Origin: Hahella sp. KA22
Lineage (GTDB): Bacteria; Pseudomonadota; Gammaproteobacteria; Pseudomonadales; Oleiphilaceae
Direction: 5' to 3'
Length of the DNA stretch: 64,000 nucleotides
Assembly (NCBI RefSeq): GCF_004135205.1
Contig: NZ_CP035490.1
Location: forward strand, 4,879,644 to 4,943,643
Part shown: positions 25,245-33,790 of the stretch, piece by piece
How positions within the stretch are numbered: position 1 is the first letter of the stretch
How the letters are laid out: every line of letters begins with the position of its first letter
The notes under the pieces: model-generated
What the model was told of the DNA's origin: nothing
Database searches by the model: none
What the model saw: the letters and a program-made list of their open reading frames with translations, nothing else
Translations under genes and position numbers: made by a program

Positions 25245-25266
25245 GGCGTCGCCAGACGCCTTTTTC
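25244..25266 (+). terminator. Rho-independent terminator after the sigma-54 activator
   Basis: AGGCGTC (25244-25250) pairs with GACGCCT (25255-25261) around a 4-nt loop, giving a perfect 7-bp stem. It is followed by TTTT. The stem begins on the last base of the stop codon. It makes the activator a separate unit from the TRAP operon. Confidence 0.85.
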
Positions 25267-25375
25267 GGGCCTTTACAGGCAGATAGATGTAGAAAAACAG
25301 TACAAAGAACATATTTAATCAGCCTGCACAGATAAACTTGTACTAATAATTTTATAACTAACCTCCCCGCCGTTT

Positions 25376-25478
25376 TTGTCCGACTCTTCATACATTGTCT
25401 GAAAATACGGACAACTCCACAGCCTCACTAACGCCAGCGATTACAAGCTCCCAGGGATGCAGGACAGACCGTCTGTCC
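25376..25478. promoter_or_regulatory. Inverted repeats with TGTCYG half-sites upstream of dctP (candidate activator sites)
   Basis: A perfect 8-bp inverted repeat with one central base, GGACAGAC-C-GTCTGTCC, lies at 25462-25478. Further up, TTGTCCG (25376-25382), TTGTCTG (25395-25401) and CGGACAA (25408-25414) repeat the same half-site. They lie 140-240 bp before the dctP start, the distance range of upstream activating sequences for sigma-54 activators. The rest of 25267-25618 shows no gene. A clear -24/-12 promoter was not found. Confidence 0.5.
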
Positions 25479-25618
25479 GGGCTTCCGTACACTCGCCGGA
25501 GAAGATGTGATATTTAATGCGTATCTATATGAAATTTAAGGAGTTTAAAAGCTGGTCCAATATATGTATTCTGCCTTCCGATAGTAGTCGGCAATAAAAA
25601 GAAATTTAGGGAAATACT

Positions 25619-26692
25619 ATGCATTTACATGGAACCTCATCCTTCTCTTCGCGCGCGCTCGCCAAAGTCCTCATCGTCGCCACACTGACTTGCGCAGCGG
25701 CGGCGCAGGCGTCCGACAAAGTACGCTGGAAAATGCAGGCGGCGTACGGCAGTAACCTTCCCGCTCTGGGCGACACGATTCCTGGCGTCATGGAGTCGCT
25801 GAATAAAGCTTCCGGCGGCCGCATCATGATCAAGCACTACGAGCCCAACAAACTGGCGCCCACACTGGACATCACCGAAGCCGTCAAAAGCGGGAAAATC
25901 GAAGCTGGCTACACTTGGCTGGGATACGACCAGGGCCGTATCGCGTCCTCCGTATTATTCTCCTCCGTTCCATTCGGCATGGAGCCCTGGGAATATATCG
26001 CCTGGTGGTATGAAGGCGAAGGCCGCCAGATGGCGGAAGATGTTTATCACCGCGACAACATCCATCCCGTTCTGTGCGGCCTGACCGGGCCGGAAACCGC
26101 AGGCTGGTTCAAAAAAGAGATCAATGACCTTGAAGACATCAAAGGCCTGAAAGTCCGCTTCGCCGGCATCGGCGGCCAGATTATGCAGGATCTCGGCGCC
26201 TCCGTAACGGTATTGCCCGGCGGTGAAATATTCCAGGCGCTTGAAAAAGGCGCCATTGATGCGACGGAATTCTCCCTTCCCGCCGTCGACCAGAAACTGG
26301 GCTTCAACAAAGTGGCCAAATACAACTACTTCCCTGGCTGGCATCAGCCGCATTCCGCGTTCCATTTAGTCGTTAACAAGCAGGAGTGGGACGCCGTCTC
26401 CGACAGCGACAAAGAAATGATCAATATGGCGTGCCAGGCTGGCGTCACGCGCGATCTGGCGCGCAGTGAAGCCATTCAAGGTCGCGCCATGGAACAACTG
26501 GAGGCTGAGGGCGCCGCCGCGCGCAGATTGCCGGAGAACATCCTGCGCAGTCTGCAGGAAGTGACCAAAAAAGTACTCGATGCAGAAGCCGCCAAAGATG
26601 CGGACTTCAAAAAGGTTTACGAAAACCAGCTGGCCTTCGAAGCGCAGTACAAGCGGTGGAAGCAGCTGGGATATTTGCCGCGCGATTTCTAG
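25619..26692 (+). CDS. dctP: TRAP transporter substrate-binding protein (TakP-like DctP)
   Basis: The 357-residue protein has a signal peptide (VLIVATLTCAAAAQA, cleavage near residue 31) and a TRAP solute-binding fold. SVPFGMEPWEYIAWWYEGEGRQ, LTGPETAGWFKKEI, LKVRFAGIGGQIMQDLG, VLPGGEIFQALEKGAIDATEFSLP and YNYFPGWHQP closely resemble the 2-oxo/2-hydroxy-acid-binding group exemplified by Rhodobacter TakP. In that group the Arg of LKVR-like segments binds the carboxylate. It is expected to capture a monocarboxylic 2-oxo or 2-hydroxy acid in the periplasm and deliver it to DctQM. Two strong hairpins separate it from dctQ, probably allowing excess production of the binding protein. Confidence 0.92.
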   Translation: MHLHGTSSFSSRALAKVLIVATLTCAAAAQASDKVRWKMQAAYGSNLPALGDTIPGVMESLNKASGGRIMIKHYEPNKLAPTLDITEAVKSGKIEAGYTWLGYDQGRIASSVLFSSVPFGMEPWEYIAWWYEGEGRQMAEDVYHRDNIHPVLCGLTGPETAGWFKKEINDLEDIKGLKVRFAGIGGQIMQDLGASVTVLPGGEIFQALEKGAIDATEFSLPAVDQKLGFNKVAKYNYFPGWHQPHSAFHLVVNKQEWDAVSDSDKEMINMACQAGVTRDLARSEAIQGRAMEQLEAEGAAARRLPENILRSLQEVTKKVLDAEAAKDADFKKVYENQLAFEAQYKRWKQLGYLPRDF

Positions 26693-26762
26693 GCGGTTAG
26701 CCGGAAAGTTGCGCAGCCTTGTCTGATTTCCTTGAGGTAAGCAGTACCCATAGCGTTCTAGG

Positions 26763-26806
26763 GTGTCGCTACGACACTTTGTGGGGGCCCGGCCCCCACC
26801 TTTTTC
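26763..26806 (+). terminator. Tandem hairpins between dctP and dctQ (partial terminator or stabiliser)
   Basis: GTGTCG-CTA-CGACAC (26763-26777) is directly followed by GTGGGGGC-CCG-GCCCCCAC (26781-26799) and CTTTTTC. The second is a very stable 8-bp GC stem with a T run. The hairpins lie inside an apparent operon, about 80 bp before dctQ. The expected effect is more binding protein than permease mRNA. Confidence 0.75.
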
Positions 26807-26884
26807 GGCTGGTGGCCATCCCGTTCCGCCAAAGGGACGCCCGTTTTATAGCCCGCAGTAAGAATAATAAGCAGGAGTATCCTT

Positions 26885-27592
26885 ATGCAGGCGCATCCTA
26901 TCAAGGCTGAAAGCGCCAACACCGACGCACTGAGCGGCGCATTACCGTCTCAGAACGAACGATTGCGCCATGAGCGCGGCCTCGACCTATCCTCACAAGA
27001 TCTCTCACCCTCTTCTTCTGAACGTAACGACGTTTTCTCCAACTTGAGCGCCGATGCTAGTCCGCCGCCGCCATCGCCAGAGCTTCCGCACACACGACTG
27101 TCCAGATTACTGGACACATTGGTGCGCCGCATTGGCGAAGCCAGCGCCTGGATCTGGCCGGTCCTGATGCTGGTGATCATGACCAATGTGGTGATGCGCT
27201 ACTTTTTCGGCGAAGGGCGCATTGAATTTGAAGAGTTGCAGTGGCATCTGTACGCCGTTGGATTCCTCACCGCCCTGTCCTACTGCTATCAGTCCGACGA
27301 TCACGTGAGAGTGGATGTCATCCATGAGCGCCTTTCTCTGCGATCCCGGAGCTGGATTGAGTTTCTCGGCATTCTGTTGTTGCTGATCCCGTTTCTTACC
27401 CTGCTGACCTATTACGCCTTCCCCTTCGTCTATGGCGCCTGGCTCAGCGGCGAACGCTCGTTGTCTCCCGGCGGACTGCCCTATCGATGGGCGATCAAGA
27501 CGGCGCTGCCTGTTGGCTTGCTGCTTCTTTCCATCGCGACGGCGTCCCGATTCAGCCGCGTGTTCGTCTATCTATTTCTGAAGCCGAGGTAA
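26885..27592 (+). CDS. dctQ: TRAP transporter small permease with long hydrophilic N-terminus
   Basis: The 235-residue protein has four predicted membrane helices in about residues 85-230 (ASAWIWPVLMLVIMTNVVMRYFF, LQWHLYAVGFLTALSYCY, FLGILLLLIPFLTLLTYYAFPFV, ALPVGLLLLSIATASRF) and the DctQ motif GRIEFEELQWHLYA. The first 75 or so residues are a hydrophilic Ser/Pro-rich extension that typical DctQ proteins (about 160-180 residues) lack. The start is supported by AGGAG 9 bp upstream. A later start inside the extension cannot be excluded. It partners with DctM, whose start is 4 bp after its stop. Confidence 0.9.
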   Translation: MQAHPIKAESANTDALSGALPSQNERLRHERGLDLSSQDLSPSSSERNDVFSNLSADASPPPPSPELPHTRLSRLLDTLVRRIGEASAWIWPVLMLVIMTNVVMRYFFGEGRIEFEELQWHLYAVGFLTALSYCYQSDDHVRVDVIHERLSLRSRSWIEFLGILLLLIPFLTLLTYYAFPFVYGAWLSGERSLSPGGLPYRWAIKTALPVGLLLLSIATASRFSRVFVYLFLKPR

Positions 27593-27596
27593 TGCG

Positions 27597-28955
27597 ATGG
27601 AGCTGAATGAAGTCCTGGCCATCGCAATGTTCGCCACATTCATCATTCTTATTTTTTCCGGTTTTCCTGTCGCCTGGTTGCTGGGCGGCGTAGCGGTGGC
27701 ATTCACTGGCGTCGCTCTGTTCGCAGACACCTATCTGGACGCGTTTGTCGGCGTCGATTGGGACTACACAGCGCTATCGGTGGACCGCATCTGGGGCATT
27801 ATGAACAACTGGGTGCTGGTGGCGCTGCCCATGTTCGTCTTCATGGGACAAATGTTGGATCGTTCTGGCGTCGCCGAAAACCTGATGAACGACATTTCCA
27901 AGCTGTTCGGCCGCATGAACGGAGGCACCGCCGTCGCCGTCGTGATCATCGGACTGCTGCTGGCCGCATCCACCGGCATCATCGGCGCCTCGGTCGCTTT
28001 ACTGACCTTGCTGGCGCTGCCGGTGATGCTGAAAAACCACTATCAGTCGGAGTTGGCGGTGGGCTCGGTGTGCGCCGTCGGCACCCTGGGAATCCTGATT
28101 CCTCCCAGCATCATGCTGGTAATGATGGCGGACCAATTGGCCATGTCCGTCGGCGATTTGTTTCTCGGCGCCGTCATGCCTGGCGTGCTTCTGGGTTCCG
28201 CCTACATCCTTTACATTGTCGCCCGCGCCAGCTTCGATCCCAGCATCGCACCCGCCGCCGCTGACGCAGAACCTCTCAGCGGCAAGGTCGCGTTAGCGGC
28301 ATTACGTTCTATCATGGCCCCGGCATTACTGATTCTGGCGGTGCTGGGCTCTATATTCTTCGGTCTGGCGACGCCCACAGAGGCCTCCGGCGTCGGCGCT
28401 TTCGGAGCCACCTTCCTGGCCTGGCGCAATAAAAAGCTTAGTGTGAACATGCTGCGCGATGTCTGCCGCCAAACCAGCAAAACCACCGCGTTTATCTTCG
28501 CCATACTGATCGGAGCCACCGCGTTTTCATTGGTTTTGCGGGGACTGGGAGGCGATGAGTTAATTGAGAACGCCCTGACCGGCCTGCCGTTTGGCCCTAA
28601 CGGCGTCATCATATGCATTCTCGCCTGCGCATTTCTGCTTGGTTTTTTCCTGGACTGGATCGAAATCACCTTGATCATCCTGCCGCTGGTGGCGCCAGTG
28701 GTGCAGCAACTTGGCTTCGACCTGGTGTGGTTCACCGTCATGTTCGCCGTCTGCCTGCAAACGTCTTTCTTGACGCCGCCGGTAGGCTTCGCCCTGTTCT
28801 ATTGCAAAGGCGTCGCGCCGCCGGAAATCAAAGTCGGAACGCTCTACCGCGGTGTAACCCCCTTTATTTTCCTCCAGCTGGCCGCGCTGGTGCTCGTATT
28901 TGTGTGGCCGCAACTGGTCACCTGGCTACCCCAGCAAGCTTACGCCAATCCATGA
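27597..28955 (+). CDS. dctM: TRAP transporter large permease
   Basis: The 452-residue, highly hydrophobic protein has the DctM family features. It has [16 protein letters not shown] near the start, [26 protein letters not shown], the signature [28 protein letters not shown] and the C-terminal [23 protein letters not shown]. It forms the sodium-coupled transport channel together with DctQ. The gap to dctQ is 4 bp with GAGG as ribosome-binding site, and the CoA-transferase gene follows after 13 bp. Transport and activation of the substrate are therefore likely co-transcribed. Confidence 0.95.
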   Translation: MELNEVLAIAMFATFIILIFSGFPVAWLLGGVAVAFTGVALFADTYLDAFVGVDWDYTALSVDRIWGIMNNWVLVALPMFVFMGQMLDRSGVAENLMNDISKLFGRMNGGTAVAVVIIGLLLAASTGIIGASVALLTLLALPVMLKNHYQSELAVGSVCAVGTLGILIPPSIMLVMMADQLAMSVGDLFLGAVMPGVLLGSAYILYIVARASFDPSIAPAAADAEPLSGKVALAALRSIMAPALLILAVLGSIFFGLATPTEASGVGAFGATFLAWRNKKLSVNMLRDVCRQTSKTTAFIFAILIGATAFSLVLRGLGGDELIENALTGLPFGPNGVIICILACAFLLGFFLDWIEITLIILPLVAPVVQQLGFDLVWFTVMFAVCLQTSFLTPPVGFALFYCKGVAPPEIKVGTLYRGVTPFIFLQLAALVLVFVWPQLVTWLPQQAYANP

Positions 28956-28968
28956 CTCCGAGGTTGTT

Positions 28969-30645
28969 ATGCACCCGAAAGTAATTAGTGCCGAACAAGC
29001 TGCTTCCCTGATTGAAAACGGACGCACCGTCGCCACCGCAGGCTTCGTCGGCATCGGTTTTCCGGAAACTCTCGCCGTAGCGTTGGAAAAGCGATTTATG
29101 GAAACTCAGTCGCCTCGCGACCTGACCCTCGTCTATGCAGCGGGACAGGGGGACGGCAAAGAGCGGGGACTGAATCATCTCGGCCATGAAGGGTTAGTAA
29201 AACGGGTGGTCGGCGGACACTGGGGTCTGGTGCCGAAACTCGGCAAACTGGCCTGCGAAGGCAAAATCGAAGCCTACAACCTGCCCCAGGGCGTCATCAC
29301 GCATTTATATCGCGATATCGCCGCCGGCAAGCCTGGCGTCGTCACCCATGTCGGGCTGCATACATTCGTCGATCCCCGTTATGACGGCGGACGCATCAAC
29401 GACAGCACGCCTCCGGGACTGGTAGAACTGCTCAATGTGGCGGGCCAGGAATATCTTCTGTACAAAGCCTTTCCCATCCATGTGGCCCTGCTACGCGGCA
29501 CCACCGCCGATCCCAAAGGCAACATCACCATGGAGAAAGAGGCGATGCCGCTGGAAAGTCTGGCCATCGCTCAGGCCACCCATAACAGCGGCGGTCTGGT
29601 CATTGTTCAGGTGGAAAGGCTGACCGCCCGTCACAGCCTGCACCCTTCCCGTGTACGCATCCCCGGCATATTGGTGGACAAGGTTGTGGTGGCGCCGCCC
29701 GAACACCATCAACAAACGTTTGCAGAGAGCTATAACCCTGCCTATAGCGGTGAGATCAATCTGCACTTATGCGATCACAAAGCGGCGCTGGATATTCGTA
29801 AATTGATTTGCCGCCGCGCGGTGATGGAGCTGCGCCCCGGCGCTATCGTCAATCTCGGTATCGGAATGCCCGAAACCATGGCGACCGTTGCGACGGAAGA
29901 AGGCCTGATGGATGAGGTCACACTGACCATCGAGCCTGGCGGCATCGGCGGATTTCCCGCCGGCGGCTTAAGCTTTGGCGCGGTTATGAACGCCGAGGCG
30001 ATCATTGATCACCCCTCCCAGTTCGACTTCTACGATGGCGGCGGCCTGGATCAGGCGTTCCTGGGCATGGCGCAGATGGACAGTGAGGGCAACGTCAATG
30101 TCAGCCGCTTCAGCCAGCGCATGTCCGGCGCTGGCGGTTTTATCAATATCAGCCAGAACGCCAAGGAAGTGTACTTTCTCGGCACCTTCCTGGCGGGCGA
30201 CTACGACATCCGCATCACCGGCAACGGCCTGGAGTTCGGCGTTGCTGACGCCACCATGAAACTGGTGAACAACGTCGAGCACCTCACCTTCAGTGGACGC
30301 TACGCCCTGGAGCGCGGACAAAAGGTCACCTACATCACAGAGCGGTGCGTTTTTCGTCTGCGACCGGACGGCCTGGAGCTGACGGAAATTGCGCCCGGAG
30401 TGCAGATTGATCGGGATATTCTCGCCCATATGGGGTTCCGCCCACGTATTTCCCCCAAGCTGAAAATCATGCCAATCGAACTGTTTCGCAGCGGTCTCAT
30501 GCATCTAAAACTGCCTTTCACCGGCAGCGCCTCACCGCCGGAGGTCTCTCCCCTCCCCTTGTGCGACGCTGGCGATGAGTCAGTCGACGAAGCCATGGAA
30601 CATCGTTATCACAGCGCTCTTAACATAGAGGCTTCGAGGGACTGA
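28969..30645 (+). CDS. Fused acyl-CoA:carboxylate CoA-transferase (family I)
   Basis: From the ATG at 28969 (GAGG 6 bp upstream) the protein has 558 residues, with alpha and beta halves of a class I CoA-transferase fused in one chain. The alpha half starts with [32 protein letters not shown]. The beta half has [15 protein letters not shown] and the catalytic glutamate at about residue 322 in [15 protein letters not shown]. The layout matches YdiF/propionate CoA-transferase-like enzymes acting on small acids. It follows dctM in the same operon and so probably converts the imported acid to its CoA thioester. Its stop (TGA) directly abuts the stop of the convergent lyase gene, forming TGATCA. 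Confidence 0.9.
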   Translation: MHPKVISAEQAASLIENGRTVATAGFVGIGFPETLAVALEKRFMETQSPRDLTLVYAAGQGDGKERGLNHLGHEGLVKRVVGGHWGLVPKLGKLACEGKIEAYNLPQGVITHLYRDIAAGKPGVVTHVGLHTFVDPRYDGGRINDSTPPGLVELLNVAGQEYLLYKAFPIHVALLRGTTADPKGNITMEKEAMPLESLAIAQATHNSGGLVIVQVERLTARHSLHPSRVRIPGILVDKVVVAPPEHHQQTFAESYNPAYSGEINLHLCDHKAALDIRKLICRRAVMELRPGAIVNLGIGMPETMATVATEEGLMDEVTLTIEPGGIGGFPAGGLSFGAVMNAEAIIDHPSQFDFYDGGGLDQAFLGMAQMDSEGNVNVSRFSQRMSGAGGFINISQNAKEVYFLGTFLAGDYDIRITGNGLEFGVADATMKLVNNVEHLTFSGRYALERGQKVTYITERCVFRLRPDGLELTEIAPGVQIDRDILAHMGFRPRISPKLKIMPIELFRSGLMHLKLPFTGSASPPEVSPLPLCDAGDESVDEAMEHRYHSALNIEASRD

Positions 30646-32445
30646 TCAGACGGATATTGAGCCTTTGCGAAAGTCCGAGTGGTCCAGAATCGCATTGATC
30701 AATACAGGCCTGCCCTGACGCGCCAGCACTTTCGCCTCTTGTAACACAGGAGCGATATCGGCCGGCTTATCCAGCAGAAAGCCGACCCCGCCGTAGCCCT
30801 CAGCGACTTTATGATAGTCCGTGCGACGCAACATAACGCCCACATCGTCCTGCAAAATTTCCACCTGATCCCGGGCGATCTGGCTCCAGCAGGCGTCATT
30901 GCCGACCACGGCTATCACCCCCATGTTATGACGAACGAAGGTATCGAATTCCGCGAGGGAATAGGCGCAAGAGCCATCGCCGTATATCAGCCATAGCTCC
31001 GCCCCTTGCGTCGCCGCTGCGGCACCCAACACAAAGCCGCCGCCAACGCCAAGCGTCCCGAACACGCCGGGATCAAGCCAGCTCAACGGCGAGCGAGGAC
31101 GCAGCGTGTAAGCGGCGGAGGCCACAAAGTCGCCGCCGTCGGCAATGATCAAGCTTCTCTCGTCCATCGTCGCGTCGATTTGCAATAGCAGATCCAGAGG
31201 ATTAACACGCCCACCCACTGTCGACGCTTGCGCACGGATATCTTTTTCCCTCTGCCGATCCCTTTCCCGCAATGATTCCAGCCAATCAGCGTCCCATTGC
31301 ATCGTCTCTCCACATGACTCCGCCAATTGCACAATAAAAGCAGCGGGATCTCCCCAGACCGGAATGGTTGGCAGACGATTTTTGAACAGATCCTCGCGCT
31401 GCGCATTCACTGACACCAGCGTCGCTTTGCGGGAAATATGAGAGCCATAATCGAGACGAAAATCGCAAGGCGCGCCGGCCAACAAAACCCAGTCCGCCTG
31501 GCGCAGCGCCTGCTTGCGGTGATGCTTCAGCTGCAGTGGGTGATCCGGGCCCAACAGGCCCCGCGCCATGCCAGAGAGATAAACCGGCGCGCCCAATACT
31601 TCAATCGCGGAGATGAGCTTGTCAGCCTGTTCAGGATGACGCAACGCCTGGCCGCCGATCACCACTACAGGACGCTTCGCCTTACGCAGAGACGGCGCCG
31701 CCACCGCCGCCAACGATTTATTCTTTACTGCATCAATCACATCCAGAGACACGTCCGTCGCAGTGTGGCGTATCGCCCGTAAGGTGTTGCGCTGCGGTGA
31801 ATCCTGAGCCCCTTTGAACATCTGTTCCGCATGAAAGTCCAGATACCATTGCACCGCCTTCCCACTGAGACTGCCTTTGCCCTGCTCCCCGCCTTTCACG
31901 CCATACCATTCTCTTACCACCTGCTCCGGATAAAGCAGATCAATGGGGAGTTCAACGAATATGGGTCCGGGCACGCTAGCGCAAGCAACCCTGAACGCTT
32001 CCCTTAACGTCGGCGCAATGTCGCGGACCTTCTCCACCGCGAAGCACTGCTTGACCGTCGTTTCCAGCAACCCCGTCTGGTCGATATCCTGCAAGGAGCC
32101 GCGTCCGCGCAACACCGTGGCGCTGGCGCCGCCAAGCAGAATCAACGGGGATTGCGCCATCTGCGCATTTTTCAGCGCCGTGACTGCGTTGGTCACCCCT
32201 GGACCCGCGGTCACCGCCGCCACACCGGGTATTCCCGTCAAGCGCGCGTATGCGTCAGCGGCGAATACCGCACTCGCCTCATGCCTGGCGTCAATCACCT
32301 GCATTCCCGCTTTGCGGCAACCAGAAAGAATGGGCGAAATATGCCCGTCACACAGAGTGAATAACGCACCAACGCCTTGCTCCAACAAGACCTCAGCCAC
32401 CAGATCGCCACCGTGTTTCATATGCAAGTCCATTCCCTGTTCCAT
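30646..32445 (-). CDS. ThDP-dependent lyase of the ILVBL/2-hydroxyacyl-CoA lyase type
   Basis: The 599-residue ThDP enzyme has three-domain acetolactate-synthase architecture. Its N-terminal part is strikingly like human ILVBL (HACL2) rather than bacterial IlvB: GGDLVAEVLLEQGVGALFTL, GHISPIL, RHEASAVFAADAYARLTG, AVTAGPGVTNAVTALKNAQMAQSPLILLGGAS, and PGPIFVELPIDLLYP. The catalytic Glu is in RHEASA. The ThDP/Mg segment is GDGSCAYSLAEFDTFVRHNM. Enzymes of this type cleave 2-hydroxyacyl-CoA to an aldehyde or ketone plus formyl-CoA. The CoA-transferase and acid transporter next door fit this. In-frame ATGs near the start (MDLH, MKHG) are alternative starts, since no clear ribosome-binding site marks the first. 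Confidence 0.82.
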   Translation of the reverse strand: MEQGMDLHMKHGGDLVAEVLLEQGVGALFTLCDGHISPILSGCRKAGMQVIDARHEASAVFAADAYARLTGIPGVAAVTAGPGVTNAVTALKNAQMAQSPLILLGGASATVLRGRGSLQDIDQTGLLETTVKQCFAVEKVRDIAPTLREAFRVACASVPGPIFVELPIDLLYPEQVVREWYGVKGGEQGKGSLSGKAVQWYLDFHAEQMFKGAQDSPQRNTLRAIRHTATDVSLDVIDAVKNKSLAAVAAPSLRKAKRPVVVIGGQALRHPEQADKLISAIEVLGAPVYLSGMARGLLGPDHPLQLKHHRKQALRQADWVLLAGAPCDFRLDYGSHISRKATLVSVNAQREDLFKNRLPTIPVWGDPAAFIVQLAESCGETMQWDADWLESLRERDRQREKDIRAQASTVGGRVNPLDLLLQIDATMDERSLIIADGGDFVASAAYTLRPRSPLSWLDPGVFGTLGVGGGFVLGAAAATQGAELWLIYGDGSCAYSLAEFDTFVRHNMGVIAVVGNDACWSQIARDQVEILQDDVGVMLRRTDYHKVAEGYGGVGFLLDKPADIAPVLQEAKVLARQGRPVLINAILDHSDFRKGSISV

Positions 32446-32750
32446 ATTTGATTATTGTTTCAGGAACCTTAAACCAAGCCGTCTCAGCAGGCCAACTCAA
32501 ACTCACGGCGCTCCTCTCGTCCTTATGGCGGTAGTAAGGCGTGATAGGCTGATGTATCCTTAAGCCACACTTGAATTTATGAATGATTCGCCAAGCCACA
32601 CTGGCCGACAACCTTTTTATTACAAGGGGTTTGGGCTAGTTGGGAGAATCGGATTTATAGCCGTCGACACACTTTTCATGACGGTTTTCAGTGTCGAACG
32701 TCGCTTGATTATTAAGTTTATTTTCAACACCAAAGGAAAGAGGCGCGACC
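32446..32750. promoter_or_regulatory. Divergent promoter region before the T6SS effector operon
   Basis: This 305-bp region has no gene and is shared by the lyase (-) and the DUF6484 gene (+). It holds an inverted repeat, TCGACAC at 32664-32670 and GTGTCGA at 32691-32697, with 20 bp between. It lies about 55-85 bp before the DUF6484 start and is a possible operator for the T6SS effector operon. AAAGGAAAGAGG precedes the ATG as a ribosome-binding site. Confidence 0.4.
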
Positions 32751-33233
32751 ATGGGTGCAGTCAACGAGTTATTTGAATCCGTAGCGGAAACCGCCGCCAC
32801 GCCAATTATTGGAAAGCTGGTGGAAGTGGACGCTAAAGGTCGCGCATGGATTGACTTCCCCGGCAACAGCGAAGGCGCGCTTCTCGCCAAAACCACCATT
32901 ACACTCCCCCCCAGCCAGGCCGTTCCAGGTCAACAACTGCTGATGTTATTCGAAGGCGGACGCAAAAAATCTCCGATCATTATCGGCGTCATTGGCGAAG
33001 CGCTGGTTCCCAATGAAAGTCAGACGGTCGTGCTGCCTGTTGGAAAGACAGATGGCGCCGTTATAGATGGTAAAAAGGTACGTTTCGACGCGCGCGATGA
33101 AATTCAATTGGTGTGCGGCAAAAGCAGCATCCTGTTGCGAGCTGACGGCAAGGTCGTCATCAAAGGCAAAGATATTCTGAACCGCGCCATGTCATCCAAT
33201 AAAATCAAAGGCGCCAACGTCGCGATCAACTAA
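32751..33233 (+). CDS. T6SS-associated DUF6484 protein
   Basis: The 160-residue protein matches the DUF6484 type found beside PAAR-like and DUF2169 genes. The N-terminal half has a small beta-barrel look (IIGKLVEVDAKGRAWIDFPGNSEG, PGQQLLMLFEGGRKKSPIIIGVIGE), like the OB/gp5-like part of VgrG spikes. The C-terminal half has repeating beta segments (VRFDARDEIQLVCGKSSILLRADGKVVIKGKDILNRA). The latter strongly recall the C-terminal repeats of VgrG/gp5 needles. It is probably a spike-associated or loading component. It is the first gene of a same-strand set that runs to the nuclease and immunity genes. Confidence 0.75.
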   Translation: MGAVNELFESVAETAATPIIGKLVEVDAKGRAWIDFPGNSEGALLAKTTITLPPSQAVPGQQLLMLFEGGRKKSPIIIGVIGEALVPNESQTVVLPVGKTDGAVIDGKKVRFDARDEIQLVCGKSSILLRADGKVVIKGKDILNRAMSSNKIKGANVAIN

Positions 33234-33301
33234 GAACGGTTGCGTCGAAGACGACGCTGGGCGAATATACACGAGATTTCAAGAGATTAAGGAATATAGC
33301 A

Positions 33302-33763
33302 ATGGGCGTTACAGTCGGCGTAAATCATATGTCCGTGGTGCACAAGGACAGCGGTGGAGTGACCATCTGTTTCCCGGACGTCTGTAAAACACCCACGCCG
33401 GGGGGCCCTGTTCCGATCCCTTATCCCAACATCGCCATGTCCAGCAACTCGGCCAAGGGCGCCAAAAAAGTTAAATGCGACGGCAATCCCGTCTGTCTGA
33501 AAGACTCGAATTTCTCAACCAGTACTGGCGACGAAGGTGGAACGGCAGGAGGCGGCGTCGCTTCCGGCACGATCAAGAACAAAGCGGAGTTTGCGATGTA
33601 CTCTTTCGACACCAAGTTCGAAGGGAAAAACGTACCGCGCGCCTTTGACATCATGCTTCACAACAAGATGAATACGCCGCCCTTCCCTGTGCTGCAAAAA
33701 CCCATCATAGCGATGCCGATCACCGAAAAACCAAAGTGCATCATTTGTAAAAAAGAACTTTAA
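33302..33763 (+). CDS. PAAR-like DUF4150 spike-tip protein
   Basis: The 153-residue protein carries the DUF4150 PAAR-like signature CFPDVCKTPTPGGPVPIPYPNIA followed by STGDEGGTAGGGVASGTIKNKAEF. PAAR-like proteins cap the VgrG spike and carry effectors. Here no toxin domain is fused, and the C-terminus ends in a short Cys-rich tail (PKCIICKKEL). Effector delivery must therefore rely on separate partners, most likely the DUF2169 adaptor and the AHH nuclease of the same operon. The C-terminal CxxC could bind a metal or a partner. Confidence 0.9.
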   Translation: MGVTVGVNHMSVVHKDSGGVTICFPDVCKTPTPGGPVPIPYPNIAMSSNSAKGAKKVKCDGNPVCLKDSNFSTSTGDEGGTAGGGVASGTIKNKAEFAMYSFDTKFEGKNVPRAFDIMLHNKMNTPPFPVLQKPIIAMPITEKPKCIICKKEL

Positions 33764-33790
33764 TCTTCGGTCAGTGAATAACGATCAACA

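Noticed and set aside
25553-25568. Possible sigma-54 -24/-12 promoter (TGGTCCAATATATGTA) before dctP
   Set aside because: The spacing is right, but the -12 element has GT instead of the invariant GC and the -24 element is weak, so it was not annotated.
26719-26910. 63-codon reading frame between dctP and dctQ
   Set aside because: It runs through the two strong hairpins and has no ribosome-binding site or recognisable content.
28900-28968. Upstream extension of the CoA-transferase overlapping dctM
   Set aside because: The ATG at 28969 has a good GAGG site and the family N-terminus begins there.
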